Positions 25,034-34,854 of a DNA stretch of 64,000 bases are shown here, piece after piece. The stretch lies in contig DKQT01000018.1 in assembly GCA_002471845.1 (NCBI GenBank), forward strand, positions 62,001 to 126,000, written 5' to 3'. The position numbers were made by a program, and so were the translations under genes. The stretch comes from Fidelibacterota bacterium UBA7301 (lineage in GTDB: Bacteria > Fidelibacterota > Marinisomatia > Marinisomatales > TCS55). The notes below the pieces were generated by a model. That model was not told the DNA's origin, did no database searches, and saw nothing but the letters and a program-made list of their open reading frames with translations. The number at the start of each line of letters is the position of its first letter. The stretch's first letter is position 1.

Positions 25034-26783
25034 TACCGTATCAAAGTCAAAGTATTGGACAATGGTTGCATTTGTTATTGCCGTCCATGCAGTTTTGGCC
25101 TATCGGTTTTTTCAATTACAAATCCTGGATTTTGAGTTATACAGTGAACGGGCAGAAAGTAATCGAATTCGAGCCATGTCAATACCGGCACCACGGGGAC
25201 TAATTCTTGACCGTCATGGTGAAATTATAGTTGATAATTACCCAACTTATATCCTGTATGGTATTGGGGCAGAGATAGGTGATAAGGAGAAGAATTTTAA
25301 TGTCATCAGCCGAACAACCGGAATTGATACATCCATATTATTTAAGAATTATAAAAATTATTACCGCAATCGGTTTCTGCCCACGCGACTCGCCAAGGAC
25401 TTAACAATCAGCCAATTGAGTCGTCTGGAAGAGGCAAAAAATAATTTGAGCGGAATCATTTATAAACAATTTCCAGAACGAATTTATAATCCAAAAATTC
25501 GCGCATCCCATGTTTTAGGTTATTTAAAAGAAATAGATCAGGAAATGATTCAAGAACAAATTTTCATGGGTGATTATGAATACGGTGATTTGGTAGGCTG
25601 GTCAGGACTCGAACAGGAATACGAGCCGGTTTTGAGGGGTAAAAAAGGTGTCACTTATTTCCAGGTGGATACTTATGGTCGCGAAGCGGGAAGACTGGAA
25701 GACCAGGGTGATTTACTATCCCATCCAGGGAAAAATATTACAACAACTCTTGATGTTTCACTCCAAGAAATGCTCGAAACCGAATTTAAAGGAAAAAGTG
25801 GTGTTGGAATTGTGTCTCGTCCCGCGACAGGGGGAATTTTAGCCTATGTGAGTGCGCCGGACTACAAACCTGATCTTTTCACAGGTTTGATTTCCAATAC
25901 GGATTGGCAGACTGTTATTGCCGATTCTAACCGGCCATTATTGAACCGCGCCGCGAACGGCACTTATCCGCCAGGATCTATCTTTAAAATGGTGGTTCTA
26001 GCTGAATTGTTAGAAAAGAATCTTGTTTCTCCCCAGGAAGAAGTTTTTTGCTCTGGATCTTATGAATTTTATGACCGAACTTTTGGCTGCTGGAATGAGT
26101 TTGGCCATGGGAAAACTGATCTCGAACAAGCTATCGTACAATCATGCGATGTATATTTTTATCATATGATACAAAAAGTGAAGTTGAATGATTTAGCAGC
26201 TATGGCGAAACAATTTAGAATTGGTCTGGAAACACAAGTGGACTTGCCGGCTGAAATGAAAGGACGAATGCCTGATCGTCAATTTATGAATCGACTTTAC
26301 GGTCGATGGGGGTGGGCCCAGGGTGCACTATTGAATATGTCTATTGGCCAAGGTGAAATTTTAGTAACACCACTTCAAATGGCTGCGTATACCCATCTCT
26401 TAGCCACGAGCGGAAATGTGCCAAAATTGCATTTGGTAAAACCAAAAGAAGGTAACCATCAAAAACCAAATATCAGCCCCTCCACCTGGAGATTTATTCA
26501 AAAATACATGCGCAATGTTGTTGTCCATCCAAAAGGCACAGGCCGTCGTTCTGACCCCAAAATCTCGGGTTTGAAAATTTCCGGCAAAACGGGAACATCT
26601 GAAAATCCCCATGGGGAACCCCACGCATGGTTTATCGCTTATGGTGAAAAAGATGGCGACATGATTTCTGTTGTAATTATGATTGAAAATGGCGGGAGCG
26701 GTGGAGAAGTGGCGGCACCCCTGGCACGAAAAGTGTTTCAACATTATTTTAATCCGGTTCCTTCAAAATTGGCAAAATCCTGA
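25017..26783 (+). CDS. mrdA: Penicillin-binding protein 2 (elongasome transpeptidase)
   Basis: The 588-residue class B PBP crosslinks peptidoglycan during side-wall growth. An N-terminal membrane anchor is followed by the dimerisation domain (APRGLILDRHGEIIVDN). The transpeptidase domain has the SxxK motif as PPGSIFKM (S321, K324), an SxN-type QSCDVYFY, and KTG in SGKTGTSENPHG. It starts with GTG and overlaps mreD by 17 bp. rodA starts inside its stop codon. Confidence 0.95.
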   Translation: MLKSPNTVSKSKYWTMVAFVIAVHAVLAYRFFQLQILDFELYSERAESNRIRAMSIPAPRGLILDRHGEIIVDNYPTYILYGIGAEIGDKEKNFNVISRTTGIDTSILFKNYKNYYRNRFLPTRLAKDLTISQLSRLEEAKNNLSGIIYKQFPERIYNPKIRASHVLGYLKEIDQEMIQEQIFMGDYEYGDLVGWSGLEQEYEPVLRGKKGVTYFQVDTYGREAGRLEDQGDLLSHPGKNITTTLDVSLQEMLETEFKGKSGVGIVSRPATGGILAYVSAPDYKPDLFTGLISNTDWQTVIADSNRPLLNRAANGTYPPGSIFKMVVLAELLEKNLVSPQEEVFCSGSYEFYDRTFGCWNEFGHGKTDLEQAIVQSCDVYFYHMIQKVKLNDLAAMAKQFRIGLETQVDLPAEMKGRMPDRQFMNRLYGRWGWAQGALLNMSIGQGEILVTPLQMAAYTHLLATSGNVPKLHLVKPKEGNHQKPNISPSTWRFIQKYMRNVVVHPKGTGRRSDPKISGLKISGKTGTSENPHGEPHAWFIAYGEKDGDMISVVIMIENGGSGGEVAAPLARKVFQHYFNPVPSKLAKS

Positions 26784-28009
26784 TGTTTCTCGGTTTTAAA
26801 AATAAAATCATTACATCGCCCCTTAGTTTACTCCTAAGCGTCATTGGATTGCTTACCCTGGGGCTTATAACGTTAAATAGTATTACCGTTACTCAGGGTC
26901 AGGCACCCCCAAATGCCTTTTCAAAACAACTGATTTTTTTACTGCCCGCGTTCCTATTAATGGTGGCCATGCAGCTCACATCCAAGCGTATGATTCATAA
27001 ATATATCTTTGTCGCTTATGGCATTGTTATTATCGCTGTTTTGTTACCCTTCGCGGGAGAAAAAATAGCCGGGACACATCGTTGGATTAACTTAGGATTG
27101 CCTTTTGGCCTGCAGCCTTCCGAAATTGCAAAATGGGTAATTGTTATTACCCTGGCCAGGTATTTATCAGACCACAACCTCCAAATGAGAAATTTTGGTT
27201 CCAATATTGTTCCATTTATCATTGTTTTGATTCCCACGTTTATTGTTCTGAGTCAACCTGATTTGGGGACTGCCTTCGTGATGCTTACGCCGATTATACC
27301 AATGTTAATTTGGGTGGGAGCACGCCCCTTCCATTTATTTTTAATCGTTGCACCTTTATTGAGTATACTTGCAGCTTTTAATGTTCTGGTGTTCTCAATC
27401 TGGGCCGGAATCATGGCCATTGTTATTTTCTTTTCCAGACCAAAATTATGGCATGCAATTGGACTTTATTTCGGAAATATTTTTCTGGGGTTAATCTTTC
27501 CATTGATGTGGAATACGCTCAGGCCCTTCCAGCAAAATCGAATTTTGACTTTTGTTAATCCCGAATTGGATCCTTTGGGCGCCGGTTATCAAATTATACA
27601 GAGTAAAACTGCTTTAGGATCAGGTGGTTTAATGGGGAAAGGTTGGGGGCGTGGTACTCAAACCCATTTAAAATTCCTGCCTGTGCAGGAATCAGATTTT
27701 ATCGTCAGTGTCATCGGTGAAGAACTGGGCTTTATAACTTTGATGATCATGCTGGTACTGTTTTTGTGGCTGCTTATCAAATTGATTCGCTTAGCCCTTA
27801 ATGCATCGGACCGTTTTTCAGGACTGGTTATAATTGGCATAGCGACTATATTTCTCGCCCATGTATTTGTGAACTGTGCTATGACTGTAGGTATGATCCC
27901 GGTTAAAGGTTTGCCCCTACCATTTATTTCCTATGGGGGATCATTTTTATTATCCAGTTTTATGATGATTGGATTGGTCATGAATTTCGGCCGGGAAGAA
28001 TTGGATTGA
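26783..28009 (+). CDS. rodA: Rod-shape determining SEDS glycosyltransferase RodA
   Basis: The 408-residue polytopic protein is a SEDS-family peptidoglycan polymerase that works with PBP2. Family landmarks are GTHRWINLGLPFGLQPSEIAKW, LSQPDLGTAFVML, QNRILTFVNPELDPLGAGYQ, and the C-terminal LPFISYGGSFLL. Its ATG shares a base with the mrdA stop. It closes the shape operon. Confidence 0.95.
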   Translation: MFLGFKNKIITSPLSLLLSVIGLLTLGLITLNSITVTQGQAPPNAFSKQLIFLLPAFLLMVAMQLTSKRMIHKYIFVAYGIVIIAVLLPFAGEKIAGTHRWINLGLPFGLQPSEIAKWVIVITLARYLSDHNLQMRNFGSNIVPFIIVLIPTFIVLSQPDLGTAFVMLTPIIPMLIWVGARPFHLFLIVAPLLSILAAFNVLVFSIWAGIMAIVIFFSRPKLWHAIGLYFGNIFLGLIFPLMWNTLRPFQQNRILTFVNPELDPLGAGYQIIQSKTALGSGGLMGKGWGRGTQTHLKFLPVQESDFIVSVIGEELGFITLMIMLVLFLWLLIKLIRLALNASDRFSGLVIIGIATIFLAHVFVNCAMTVGMIPVKGLPLPFISYGGSFLLSSFMMIGLVMNFGREELD

Positions 28010-28097
28010 TTCTTCCTGAAAAAGATAATGACGTGTAGGGTGTAAAGGCGGTAAATTCCAATCCTCAATTTGATTGTTTAATCCGAGGCTGATATTC

Positions 28098-28919
28098 ATG
28101 ACGAAGCGCATTCTTAATTTCACGGCAACCTTGTTAATTCTTACATCATTTAGTTTTGTATCCGGGCAGGATGCGGCTACAAAACGCGAATTAAAACGAC
28201 TCAATGCAAAAATTGATCGTGAAAATGTGCGCGTAGATTCATTAGATACCCAGATTAGATTATTGCTGCCGGAACTTCAAAATGCCCTGAAGGCAAACCT
28301 GAAAGCCAAGGAACAAACCGATTCTGTAGCCATTCTTTTGATCAACCGGATTAATACAATTCAAAATAAAATGCGGCTGATGGAAGATAAGGCTGCCTAT
28401 ATTGACAGTGTAAATTTTGAAATTCTGGCCCAATTGGTCATGATTGAGAATAAAATTGTAACCCTGACAAACAGTTTTACTGAAATGTATAATTTAAAAA
28501 ATAACAAAGTCGGGGATAAGGTCAGCGCCAAAATAAGCCCGGTCGAATATAAAAAAACTTACATTGATGCATTATCAGCTTATCAAAATGGTGAATTTGA
28601 AAAGGCTGTAACTGGATTTGCCGGTCTGGTGATGAGTGATCCCTTGAACGATTTAGCGGATAACAGTCAATATTGGCTGGCGGAATGTTATTACACCATG
28701 AAAAACTACAAGCGAGCGATTATTGAATTTGAAAAAGTTTTCACCTTCCCTGGGACCGATAAGGATGATGACGCACAGCTCAAGTTAGGTCATTGTCACC
28801 GCAGTATGGGTAATATTAATAAAGCCCGTGAAGAATACAAGCGCTTGATTGATTATTTCCCCGGTTCTGAATTTTATGAAAAAGCCCGGGAATCCCTCAA
28901 ACAACTAAAAGTACAATAA
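28098..28919 (+). CDS. CpoB/YbgF-like periplasmic TPR protein
   Basis: The 273-residue protein has a signal peptide ending at SFVSG and a coiled-coil region at about residues 25-120 (ELKRLNAKIDRENVRVDSLDTQI). The C-terminal half holds TPR units in the CpoB/YbgF style (YIDALSAYQNGEFEKAVTGF, SQYWLAECYYTMKNYKRAI, AREEYKRLIDYFPGSEF). CpoB coordinates outer-membrane constriction with peptidoglycan synthesis in the Tol-Pal system; tol and pal genes are not in this window. I chose ATG 28098 rather than a TTG 24 bases upstream. Confidence 0.8.
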   Translation: MTKRILNFTATLLILTSFSFVSGQDAATKRELKRLNAKIDRENVRVDSLDTQIRLLLPELQNALKANLKAKEQTDSVAILLINRINTIQNKMRLMEDKAAYIDSVNFEILAQLVMIENKIVTLTNSFTEMYNLKNNKVGDKVSAKISPVEYKKTYIDALSAYQNGEFEKAVTGFAGLVMSDPLNDLADNSQYWLAECYYTMKNYKRAIIEFEKVFTFPGTDKDDDAQLKLGHCHRSMGNINKAREEYKRLIDYFPGSEFYEKARESLKQLKVQ

Positions 28920-28932
28920 ACATAGAGAACAC

Positions 28933-29760
28933 ATGTCTTTAAAACTTTTTTATCTCACAACGGAGATATCGCCCTTTGCAAATACATCCCATTTAGGAAA
29001 ATACTCTGTCGATGTTCCTTTAGCTTTACAAACAATGGGACATGATATCAGAACCATGATTCCAAAATACGGTTTTGTCAGTGAAAGAAAATACATCCTG
29101 AGGGAAGTGATCCGTCTGCGGGAAATTCCCTTTGAGTTTAATGGTGAGGATGTAGTCACTTCAGCTAAAAGCGCTTTTATACCCAAAACAAGAGTCCAGG
29201 TTTATTTCCTGGAAAATGTCAAATGGTTCAAATCATTATCAAATTTGCTTTATAAGGCCAAGAATGGGCGTGTACTCCCGGATAATGATCAACGCTATGC
29301 TTATTTTTCAAAAGCGGCCATTGCAACTTTACCCCATTTGTTTTGGAAACCTGACATTGTGATCTGTAATGGTTGGCAGAGCGCATATGTGCCGTTGATC
29401 TATCAGCAGATCTATGATTCAGAAGAATTCTACGGGGATATTAAAACGGTTCTCACGGTTCATTCAGTTGATGAATATTGCACTTTTTCAAAGGGGGCCT
29501 ATGATAAAGCAGGTGTATCCCTGCCTGATGGCATTACCGGGAAAAAGGTAAATTGTTACGAGGCAGCCGCACCTTTTGCCGATTTAATCGTAGCCGTGGA
29601 TTCACCCTCTAACGATGTGACGAATAAACTTTTAGCATTACCTGGAATTAAAGCCCATAAAAAGAAACTTGTATCAATTGCACTCGATGATGATGAGTCA
29701 CCGAATTTTAACGCTACCGCCGCTGCGCTCAACGAAGAATTGGCGAAACATTTCGCCTAA
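28933..29760 (+). CDS. GT5 (glycogen/starch synthase) N-terminal domain protein, C-terminal half absent
   Basis: The 275-residue protein matches the first Rossmann domain of GT5 glycogen synthases: KLFYLTTEISPFANTSHLGKYS (the KTGGLGDV loop is altered), DIVICNGWQSAYVP, and TVLTVHSV. The stop at 29760 comes where the C-terminal ADP-glucose-binding domain would begin. A normal GlgA has about 480 residues, and its nucleotide-binding domain is missing here. One-domain proteins like this are known in Bacteroidota. It has no signal peptide, and glucan synthesis is doubtful. It precedes a lipoprotein gene by 33 bp. Confidence 0.8.
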   Translation: MSLKLFYLTTEISPFANTSHLGKYSVDVPLALQTMGHDIRTMIPKYGFVSERKYILREVIRLREIPFEFNGEDVVTSAKSAFIPKTRVQVYFLENVKWFKSLSNLLYKAKNGRVLPDNDQRYAYFSKAAIATLPHLFWKPDIVICNGWQSAYVPLIYQQIYDSEEFYGDIKTVLTVHSVDEYCTFSKGAYDKAGVSLPDGITGKKVNCYEAAAPFADLIVAVDSPSNDVTNKLLALPGIKAHKKKLVSIALDDDESPNFNATAAALNEELAKHFA

Positions 29761-29793
29761 TTCATCGTAGCACTACTTCCAATAATTCCTTCC

Positions 29794-31026
29794 ATGAATA
29801 AAACATTTCTGAACACTGCAATCCGTTTATGTATGATCGGTTTAACTTTCTTTTCAGCCTGCGAAGAAGCAGCTATCCCTGTTGATGGAGATGGTACACC
29901 AATGAAATTGGACACGATTTCATTTCCTGTTGTTAAAGCAGTATCTTACAGAACACCCCCCGAAATGGGTAATACTGAATATTTATATTTCGGGAAAAAA
30001 GATGATTATAATTTTAAGTATAACCTGATCAAATTTGATAGCAGTAGCATGACGGCTCAGACGCCTTTTTCATATTATAATGATTCTTTAGTAGTTGTAG
30101 ACAGTTTCATGATGTCTTTACGATTTGAAAAAGATTCTATTGAGAATAATAATCCTGAATTTCAATTGCGTTATTTCCCCGACGGAGGCGATTCAGTCTT
30201 TAGTGAGTTCGAATCCAATTATCTCAATTTTGATAATACCATTGCTTCGCCGGTGGTAAGCACGGCCCGCATGGAGGCTGATACAACCGATTCAAACAGT
30301 ACCAAAGTATATTTGAACTTTAAGTTGGATACGACAATCCTGAAGGTTTTTAAAGATACAAATGTCACTGATTTTAACCGGTCTTTCCTGGTTGAATTGG
30401 CAAGTGAAGAAACGGAATCGTTCAATTTTATCAGTGTGGACAAAGGTGATGGAAATGGTCCACAATTGACTGTATTCTACCGCCAGTTTTTATCCGATAC
30501 GGTTGTTTTGGATACGGCTCAGAGGCTATATAATTCTGTTGGGGATTTATCCATCGTCATACCGCCCGAAGTATCAAATGAAGAAACTTCTTTTTTAGCG
30601 GTAGGAATGGCTATGGGTTTAAAGTCTATTGTATTGGTTGACATGGGAGGATGGGTACTGCCGCCGAAATCCGTGGTCAGTTCAGCCGAATTAATTTTTC
30701 AGCGGGCTCAAAGTGATACTTTAAAAAACTATAACATAATATCCCATCCTATAATAAATGAAGGGGCCTTTCAATCTTTTTCCTCGTTTGCTGAGGATCC
30801 TTATAAAGAAGAGCATAATTTTTACACTGCATCTCCCGTAGTGAATAATATTTTGAAAATCAACCATCGTAAAGCGGCTACCGAAATCGGACGTGCAAAA
30901 CTCACTAATTATGGTTTCAAACTACAAACTTCGATCAGTAATGATCCTTTTACCACTGTGTTATTTCACAGTCTGAATAGTTCTGATTCATACCCGGTTA
31001 TGAGAGTGATATATGTTTTACCTTAG
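29794..31026 (+). CDS. Lipoprotein of unknown function (possibly DUF4270-like)
   Basis: The 410-residue protein has a signal peptide with a lipobox (TFFSACEE, Cys near residue 23). Its long mature part is rich in beta strands, Asp, Ser and Thr. The repeated phrases SSAELIFQRAQSDTLKNY and KLTNYGFKLQTSI suggest a beta-sandwich surface protein. In Bacteroidota a short GT5 protein is often followed by a DUF4270 lipoprotein; the order here is the same, but the sequence match is only an impression. The next gene overlaps by 14 bp. Confidence 0.6.
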   Translation: MNKTFLNTAIRLCMIGLTFFSACEEAAIPVDGDGTPMKLDTISFPVVKAVSYRTPPEMGNTEYLYFGKKDDYNFKYNLIKFDSSSMTAQTPFSYYNDSLVVVDSFMMSLRFEKDSIENNNPEFQLRYFPDGGDSVFSEFESNYLNFDNTIASPVVSTARMEADTTDSNSTKVYLNFKLDTTILKVFKDTNVTDFNRSFLVELASEETESFNFISVDKGDGNGPQLTVFYRQFLSDTVVLDTAQRLYNSVGDLSIVIPPEVSNEETSFLAVGMAMGLKSIVLVDMGGWVLPPKSVVSSAELIFQRAQSDTLKNYNIISHPIINEGAFQSFSSFAEDPYKEEHNFYTASPVVNNILKINHRKAATEIGRAKLTNYGFKLQTSISNDPFTTVLFHSLNSSDSYPVMRVIYVLP

Positions 31027-32269
31027 AAAAATAATTTTATTATTATTTGTCACTGGGCTCAGTGCCCAATCTATTTTTAATGCCTATGGATTAGGATTAT
31101 CTAAAAGTATTTACAATACCTCATCCGCAGGGGCGGGCAGTATCGGACTTGTACCTACATTTCATCCCGGTGTTTCTTTGGATAATCCGGCAACATGGCC
31201 GGGATTAAAGTACACGTTTATCAGTGGTTCTTATGGGAGTCGTTCTGTGGGAACCAATAAGAATAACAGCAAAAATAACGGAAACGGGTTTGAAAAAATT
31301 CAGTTTGTTATTCCCATAAGAGAGCGCTTTGGATTTGGTGTTTCTATTAAACCGGTAAACAACCATAATTCATTTTTTAGAACAGATACATCCACTATTG
31401 ATTTTCAGGGAAAACCTATCACTGCGAATAAAGAATTTCGTTCGGGCGGCGGTATAATGGCAGGTTCAGTTGGGTTAGCCCTACCGCTGAATAAAAAAAT
31501 GGGTTTAGGCCTTTCAATAGACAGATTATTCGGATCCTCACGGGATGAGCATTCAATGGTATTAAATTCAATATCCTACCGGTTATTTAACATCCGCACA
31601 TATAACGGTTCAACCTTCAACCTAGACTTTGCAGGGCAGTTTTTTAAAAATGATAAAATGATGGTTTTGGGATTTGCCAGAATCAGTGTCAGCGGAAAGC
31701 CGGTGTCAGGAACTTTGTACCAATTTGATTTATTCGAAGATAAAAATGATAATTATGTTTTTGATTCAGGGGATTTTCCTTCAACCGTAAGCGTGGACAC
31801 AAATAAGGTGTCTGACATTTATGCACCAAACAGTTTTAGTTTTGGTTTGAATGTAGGATTCAAGAATGATTTAAATGTATTCGGCGAGTTCCAAATGTGG
31901 AATGACGAAGCGTTAAATGCAGACTATGCCAGTATCTATATGGATCAAATAGGTTCAAAAACACATATCGGTGGGGGACTGGTCAGGTTCGGTAATATGG
32001 GCGCCCGATCCTGGCAGGATAAAATAACATTTCGTGCAGGTGCTTTTAGGGAATCTTATAGTTTGAAGTACAGTGGAAAAACCATAAATGAGAATGGCTT
32101 ATCTATAGGGTTTGGATTTAAATTCGCCGCCACCGGAAATCAGTTAGATTTCTCTTATCGGACTGGATCCAGATCAATTGATGGGGGTTATAAAGAATTA
32201 ATGCAAGATTTTACAATAGGAGTGAGTCTGGGAGATGTATGGTTTCTCAGAAGGAGAGGAAAACAATGA
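31013..32269 (+). CDS. Outer-membrane beta-barrel protein
   Basis: The 418-residue protein has a signal peptide (MFYLRKIILLLFVTGLSAQ) followed by alternating amphipathic strands. Features include the PorV/FadL-like opening SAGAGSIGLVPTFHPGVSLDNPATWPG, many Gly-x-Gly-hydrophobic turns, and a strand-like end near GVSLGDVWF. Several strands carry the pattern of outer-membrane barrels. It overlaps the lipoprotein gene upstream and the TPR gene downstream (ATGA), so the three are likely made together as a surface complex. Confidence 0.65.
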   Translation: MFYLRKIILLLFVTGLSAQSIFNAYGLGLSKSIYNTSSAGAGSIGLVPTFHPGVSLDNPATWPGLKYTFISGSYGSRSVGTNKNNSKNNGNGFEKIQFVIPIRERFGFGVSIKPVNNHNSFFRTDTSTIDFQGKPITANKEFRSGGGIMAGSVGLALPLNKKMGLGLSIDRLFGSSRDEHSMVLNSISYRLFNIRTYNGSTFNLDFAGQFFKNDKMMVLGFARISVSGKPVSGTLYQFDLFEDKNDNYVFDSGDFPSTVSVDTNKVSDIYAPNSFSFGLNVGFKNDLNVFGEFQMWNDEALNADYASIYMDQIGSKTHIGGGLVRFGNMGARSWQDKITFRAGAFRESYSLKYSGKTINENGLSIGFGFKFAATGNQLDFSYRTGSRSIDGGYKELMQDFTIGVSLGDVWFLRRRGKQ

Positions 32270-33531
32270 GCCGAAGGAAGATTATTCATAAAATAGTAAT
32301 CATGGGTGTATCGTCTGTTTTTATGACGATGTGTACACCGCCTGAACAGTCCACTGTAGATGCAGATGCAACAGAACAAGCTCGACTGGATTCTATACGG
32401 AAAATACGCTGCCCGAGGATTTTTAGCAGTGCGGCTGAATTTTATAAAAACCGTGATTGGGAAGCCACCGTTCGTGCGTATGACGAATTAACAGATTTGG
32501 GCTGCGATCGCGATGATCCCCAGGAAGTTTACCTGTATTATGCCATTGCCTATGAATATATGGGAAAATATGACAGTTCTGAAATCGTGTTGCTGAAGGG
32601 GCTTTCCTTACTCCAGGATAATATTGACTTGAGAAAACGTCTGGCTTTTGCTTATGATAAACAAGGTAAAACAGAATTACGCATGGATGAATTGGACCGT
32701 TTATCCTTTCTTGCTCCAGAAGATACTGATATAAAAATTGAATTGGCTAAACTGTATGGCGAACAGGAACGTTATGATGATCAGATTGCTGTTTTAAAAG
32801 ATCTCCTTGAAATACAACCCAACAATGAAGGGGGCCAAAGTGATTTAGCACGCGCTTATGAACTAAGCGGGCGCGATCCATTGGATGTATATAAAAATAG
32901 ATTTGAGAATAATCCAGATAATATTTCTTATGGCTTGGATTATGCGGACAAATTAGTTGCTGCCGACCGTCCCGATGATGCCACTGATGTACTAAAGCAT
33001 GTAGTGGCGGCAGATCCTACCAGCAAAGTGGCCTATCGTAAATTGGCCAACGCCTATGATTCCGCTAATAAATTATCTGCCGCAGCCAAAACTTATGAAC
33101 GGCTGTTTCGTCTCGACCCGCGGGATTTTCGTGTGGCTATAAAAATCGCGGAGGTTTATGTTGAAGACCAGAATTACAGTTCGGCCTATGATTGGGCAGA
33201 TAAAGCAGTGGCCATTTCCGGTGAAGGTGAAACCTACGGAGCAAAAGGGAATGTTTATTACAAGGCCTTCCAGGATTGCCGTTCACCAGATATATCCATT
33301 GATGACAGGGTAGTCGCAACTTTGGCCCACCAATTATTTGAAGAGGCAGAAGATAAAGGTTTTTCCAGGTACAGCCGCTCAAAAGGATGGTTGAAAGAAA
33401 ATGAGGTATTGTTCGGCAAGGCTCAATGGTTTATGATGGATGCGGATATAAAAAACCGCGGTTATGTAAAGGCAGAAGGTGGATGTTATAAATGGATATC
33501 CGAACGGCTGAATAAAGAAAAAGACTGGTAA
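32266..33531 (+). CDS. TPR-repeat protein, probable lipoprotein or exported
   Basis: The 421-residue protein has a hydrophobic N-terminus followed by MTMCTPPEQS, which could be a lipobox with atypical flanks. It then has a run of about eight TPR-like helix pairs (YLYYAIAYEYMGKYDSSEI, KRLAFAYDKQGKTE, AYRKLANAYDSANKLSAA). AGGAG upstream and an ATGA overlap with the barrel gene support ATG 32266 over a start 27 bases earlier. It probably docks partners of the upstream envelope proteins. The glyA start follows 3 bp after the stop. Confidence 0.7.
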   Translation: MSRRKIIHKIVIMGVSSVFMTMCTPPEQSTVDADATEQARLDSIRKIRCPRIFSSAAEFYKNRDWEATVRAYDELTDLGCDRDDPQEVYLYYAIAYEYMGKYDSSEIVLLKGLSLLQDNIDLRKRLAFAYDKQGKTELRMDELDRLSFLAPEDTDIKIELAKLYGEQERYDDQIAVLKDLLEIQPNNEGGQSDLARAYELSGRDPLDVYKNRFENNPDNISYGLDYADKLVAADRPDDATDVLKHVVAADPTSKVAYRKLANAYDSANKLSAAAKTYERLFRLDPRDFRVAIKIAEVYVEDQNYSSAYDWADKAVAISGEGETYGAKGNVYYKAFQDCRSPDISIDDRVVATLAHQLFEEAEDKGFSRYSRSKGWLKENEVLFGKAQWFMMDADIKNRGYVKAEGGCYKWISERLNKEKDW

Positions 33532-33534
33532 TAA

Positions 33535-34854
33535 GTGGCCTCTGGCAAAGGGGCGTTTACCTTTTTAAAAAACGCCGATTCTAAACTATATGAAATCTTA
33601 ATGCGGGAAGTCTCCAGGGAAGACTATACCCTGGAACTGATTGCCTCAGAAAATTTTGTCAGTTATCCAATCCTGGAAATGGCTGGCGGCGTCATGACTA
33701 ATAAATACGCTGAGGGGTATCCAGGGGCACGTTATTACGGCGGATGCGAACACGTGGATGAAGCTGAGAATTTGGCCCGGGACCGCGCCAAACAGTTATT
33801 CAATTGCGAATATGTCAATGTGCAGCCCCATTCCGGTTCCCAGGCGAATATGGCTGCCTTAATGACTTTTATCAAGGTAGGTGATACAATTATGGGATTG
33901 GACCTGGCCCACGGCGGTCACTTAACCCACGGCAGTCCGGTGAACTTTTCCGGGAAACTGTATAACGTCGTTTCGTATCAAGTGAGTCGGGAAACCGGCC
34001 GCGTTGATTTTACGGAAGTCCGTAAACTAGCCAAAGAACATAAGCCTAAACTGGTCATTTGCGGAGGCAGCGCCTATCCCCGCCATATTGAATTTGAACA
34101 GTTTCGTGAAATTGCCGATGAAATCGGCGCTTTCCTCATGGCGGATATTGCCCATCCTGCTGGACTCGTGGCTACTGGACTTCATCCATCGCCCATGCCC
34201 TATTGTGATGTGGTTACGACTACCACCCATAAAACATTGCGCGGACCCCGGGGCGGAATGATAATGATGGGTAAGGATGTGGAAAACCCCTGGGGTGTGG
34301 TTGCGCCTAAATCAGGGCGGACAAAAATGGTGTCTGAATTACTAAATTCAACGGTGATGCCGGGTATCCAGGGCGGACCTCTGATGCACATTATTGCCGC
34401 CAAAGCGGTTGCTTTCGGTGAAGCATTGGAACCGAAATTCAAATTGTATACCCAGGAGGTCGTCAATAATGCCCAAGCCATGGCTGATGCTTTGTTAAGC
34501 AAAGATTATCAGTTGGTTTCCGGCGGCACGGATACTCATGTTATACTGATTGATCTGACTAATAAAGATGTGACCGGAAAAGCAGCGGAAAAAGCGCTGG
34601 AAAAAGCCGGCATTACGGTGAACAAAAACATGGTACCCTTTGATCAGCGCAGTCCCTTTATAACCAGTGGCATGCGTGTGGGGACACCTGCAATTACTAC
34701 CCGCGGCATGGGCAAAGACGAAATGAATCGAATTGTTGATCTCATTGATGATGTTGTGGCAGATGTGGAAAACGCGGCTACCATCAAACGCGTAAAAGCG
34801 GAAGTAAAAGTCCTTTGTGAATCTTTCCCGTTATATCAGGAACTGCACAATTAA
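33535..34854 (+). CDS. glyA: Serine hydroxymethyltransferase
   Basis: The 439-residue PLP enzyme converts serine plus tetrahydrofolate to glycine and 5,10-methylene-THF. It shows LIASENFVS near residue 35-43, YYGGCEHVDEAENLAR, NVQPHSGSQANMA, and the Schiff-base lysine in VTTTTHKTLRGPRGG (K233). The start is GTG 33535. Its 3' end overlaps the TRAP-associated gene by 38 bp, tying it to the transporter operon downstream. Confidence 0.96.
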   Translation: MASGKGAFTFLKNADSKLYEILMREVSREDYTLELIASENFVSYPILEMAGGVMTNKYAEGYPGARYYGGCEHVDEAENLARDRAKQLFNCEYVNVQPHSGSQANMAALMTFIKVGDTIMGLDLAHGGHLTHGSPVNFSGKLYNVVSYQVSRETGRVDFTEVRKLAKEHKPKLVICGGSAYPRHIEFEQFREIADEIGAFLMADIAHPAGLVATGLHPSPMPYCDVVTTTTHKTLRGPRGGMIMMGKDVENPWGVVAPKSGRTKMVSELLNSTVMPGIQGGPLMHIIAAKAVAFGEALEPKFKLYTQEVVNNAQAMADALLSKDYQLVSGGTDTHVILIDLTNKDVTGKAAEKALEKAGITVNKNMVPFDQRSPFITSGMRVGTPAITTRGMGKDEMNRIVDLIDDVVADVENAATIKRVKAEVKVLCESFPLYQELHN

